Shown in pieces: positions 6,289 through 7,449 of a stretch of DNA of 7,449 bases. Source of the stretch: Methanobacterium sp. (GTDB lineage: Archaea; Methanobacteriota; Methanobacteria; Methanobacteriales; Methanobacteriaceae). Where the stretch lies: the NCBI GenBank assembly GCA_009712615.1, contig WASR01000318.1:1-7449 (forward strand). Direction: 5' to 3'. How positions within the stretch are numbered: the first letter of the stretch is position 1; every line of letters starts with the position of its first letter. The notes beneath the pieces were generated by a model. That model did no database searches, had not been told where the DNA came from, and saw only the letters and a program-made list of their open reading frames with translations. The translations under genes were made by a program, and so were the position numbers.

Positions 6289-6420
6289 TGGATAATAATT
6301 ATGAACCAATAAATTTGTTGTATATCTATGAATTTCCCCTAATATCTCTTTTTTCAAATTCAACACCAAAAATTAGTACTCAAATTGGGCACATTTGAAA
6401 AGCAATAGGACTGGAAAATT

Positions 6421-6470
6421 AAATCATTCTTACTTGATAAATCATGCATAAAAATGATTTTAAATGATTT
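6421..6470. repeat. Four-copy AATCATT cluster upstream of the ferredoxin gene
   Basis: AAATCATT at 6421-6428 and AAATCAT at 6439-6445 face two copies of AAATGATTT at 6452-6460 and 6462-6470. The latter two are a tandem repeat with a 10-bp period, one helical turn. Outer and inner pairs can also fold as nested stems. The block ends eight bases before a TATA-like sequence at 6479, so it is a plausible activator or repressor site for the gene at 6544, and possibly also for the divergent FUSC gene. Confidence 0.45.
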
Positions 6471-6478
6471 AGGGACCA

Positions 6479-6487
6479 TTTTAAAAA
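6479..6487 (+). promoter_or_regulatory. Possible TATA box for the ferredoxin gene
   Basis: TTTTAAAAA would start transcription near 6509 and give a leader of about 35 bases containing GGAGAT. A second AT-rich stretch, AGTATACAG near 6511, is too close to the ATG to be the TATA box of a leader that includes the ribosome-binding site. Confidence 0.35.
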
Positions 6488-6543
6488 CTATTATTAGCTT
6501 CTGGTAACATAGTATACAGTAAGAATTTTTTGGAGATAAACCA

Positions 6544-7359
6544 ATGAAGAGGGATGTTATAAAGATAAATGAAGATAAGTGTACTGGATGTGGGGACTGT
6601 ATTCCTGGTTGTCCTGAAGGTGCCCTTCAAGTTGTTGATGGTAAGGCAAGACTCATAAGTGACCTTTTCTGCGATGGATTGGGGGCCTGTATTGGTACAT
6701 GTCCACAGGGTGCCATTGAAATTGAGCAGAGAGAAGCAGAGGAATACGATGAAAGAAAGGTCATGGAAAACATAATTAAAGGTGGAAAAAATGTTATTAA
6801 AGCCCATTTACAACATTTAAATGATCATGGCCAGAAAAAATACTTGAACCAGGCAATTAATCTTCTTGAAAAGAGGAATATTCCTGTCCCTGACTATGAA
6901 CACGAGAAAACCTTTGCCTGTGAATGTCCGGGTTCCAAGGAAATGGAACTTGAAGTTTCGAATGAAACATCAGCACCTGCACAAAGCTCCAGACCAGAGC
7001 TAAGAAACTGGCCCATACAGCTTCAGCTTTTAAATCCCAACGCACCCTATCTTAAAAATGCTGATCTCTTGATAGCTGCAGATTGTGTTCCATTTGCATA
7101 TCCAAATTTCAATCAAGAATTTTTAAAGGGAAAAATCCTCATCATACTCTGCCCAAAACTCGATAAAACCATCGAAGAATACATTGACAAACTTGCTGAG
7201 ATTTTCAAGATCCAAGACATAAATTCAATATCCATTGTGCACATGGAAGTTCCATGCTGTTCAGGAATAGAAGTAATAGTGAAAAGAGCATTGAATAAAG
7301 CCAATAAGGACATAAAAATCGAGAATTACACCATATCCATCAATGGAGAAGTGATTTAA
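6544..7359 (+). CDS. Two-cluster ferredoxin with Cys-containing C-terminal domain
   Basis: This encodes 271 residues. GGAGAT at 6532-6537 lies six bases before the ATG. The N-terminal ferredoxin domain (about 5-61) has a complete first set, Cys13, 16, 19 and 23 (CTGCGDCIPGC). The second set reads CDGLGACIGTC: Cys43, 49 and 53, with Leu46 where a cysteine is usual. I recall this CDGLGAC form from related methanogen and clostridial proteins, so it is probably a family trait rather than a mutation. A helical linker (about 65-115) leads to a C-terminal domain with Cys126 and Cys128 (ACECPGS), Cys181 (ADCVPFAYPNF), Cys203 (ILCPK) and the pair Cys238-Cys239 (VPCCSG). The role is likely cytoplasmic electron transfer, perhaps with a further metal or redox centre in the C-terminal domain; partner and reaction are unknown. 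No partner gene lies next to it. Confidence 0.85.
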   Translation: MKRDVIKINEDKCTGCGDCIPGCPEGALQVVDGKARLISDLFCDGLGACIGTCPQGAIEIEQREAEEYDERKVMENIIKGGKNVIKAHLQHLNDHGQKKYLNQAINLLEKRNIPVPDYEHEKTFACECPGSKEMELEVSNETSAPAQSSRPELRNWPIQLQLLNPNAPYLKNADLLIAADCVPFAYPNFNQEFLKGKILIILCPKLDKTIEEYIDKLAEIFKIQDINSISIVHMEVPCCSGIEVIVKRALNKANKDIKIENYTISINGEVI

Positions 7360-7391
7360 AACATTTGAATTGAAGGAAACTCTTAAATACA

Positions 7392-7400
7392 TTTTTTTTT
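7392..7400 (+). terminator. T9 terminator after the ferredoxin gene
   Basis: A run of nine T bases lies 32 bases after the stop codon, with no upstream hairpin. This is the usual archaeal U-tract signal. Confidence 0.6.
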
Positions 7401-7423
7401 CAACAATGAGTTTAATATTTAAT

Positions 7424-7449
7424 TATTGGATTTATCCGTTGTTCCAATA
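7424..7449. repeat. Inverted repeat at the right edge
   Basis: TATTGGA at 7424-7430 and TCCAATA at 7443-7449 are exact reverse complements 12 bases apart, just after a TATA-like TTTAATATTT at 7411-7420. It may belong to the promoter of the next gene outside the window. The repeat could extend past the edge. Confidence 0.3.

Noticed and set aside
5931..6398. 155-residue plus-strand frame antisense to the FUSC gene
   Set aside because: It is the reverse of hydrophobic-helix codons; the minus strand has the recognisable family and the ribosome-binding site.
6481..6807. Minus-strand frame antisense to the ferredoxin start
   Set aside because: It covers the ferredoxin ribosome-binding site and conserved cysteine codons; no independent support.
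1..7449. CRISPR array, tRNA, transposase or integration site
   Set aside because: No regularly spaced direct repeats of 20 bases or more, no cloverleaf, no transposase-like protein and no target-site duplications were seen.

Overview
The window reads as chromosomal DNA from a methanogenic archaeon, most likely Methanobacteriales (Methanobacterium-like). The reasons are AT-rich intergenic DNA, archaeal TATA boxes (TTTATAAA, TTTATATT), Shine-Dalgarno sites of the GGTGA / GGAGG / AGGGGG type, oligo-T terminators, and gene families common in methanogens: a B12-binding-type radical SAM protein, an extracytoplasmic BPL_N/glutamine-amidotransferase-like protein, a FUSC-family membrane protein and a two-cluster ferredoxin with a cysteine-rich C-terminal domain. 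There is no rRNA, tRNA, transposase or CRISPR array. The taxonomic call is inference from style, not a database match.

Layout. 1-221: a reading frame open to the left edge that stops at 130 (possible 3' end of a cut gene), then two perfect inverted repeats, one with a T7 run. 222-497 (+): small basic helical protein, unrecognised. 576-1343 (+): membrane-anchored BPL_N-like protein with an intact Cys/His/Glu set and six N-glycosylation sequons. 1344-1745: a compact unit consisting of a TATA/BRE, a bulged hairpin at the predicted transcript start, an 18-bp palindrome, a strong ribosome-binding site, a 31-residue Cys-rich micro-ORF with CCGPKGC, and a bidirectional terminator. 1746-3176 (-): radical SAM protein, start moved to the Met behind the ribosome-binding site. 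3177-3478: divergent promoter region. 3479-4270 (+): class I SAM-dependent methyltransferase, start also moved downstream. 4304-6274 (-): FUSC membrane protein starting at TTG. 6275-6543: divergent promoter region with repeated AATCATT elements. 6544-7359 (+): ferredoxin-like protein, then a T9 terminator.

The genes look like single transcription units, mostly convergent or divergent, so the window does not display one obvious pathway. Two genes depend on SAM (radical SAM and methyltransferase, divergent from one intergenic region) and two encode Fe-S proteins, but no operon ties them together. The best lead is the 31-residue Cys-rich micro-ORF with its structured leader and dedicated terminator. 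It is too short for ordinary gene callers and lies tail-to-tail with the radical SAM gene. Secondary leads are the recurring AATCATT element, confined by my reading to intergenic DNA, and the incomplete second Fe-S ligand set in the ferredoxin.
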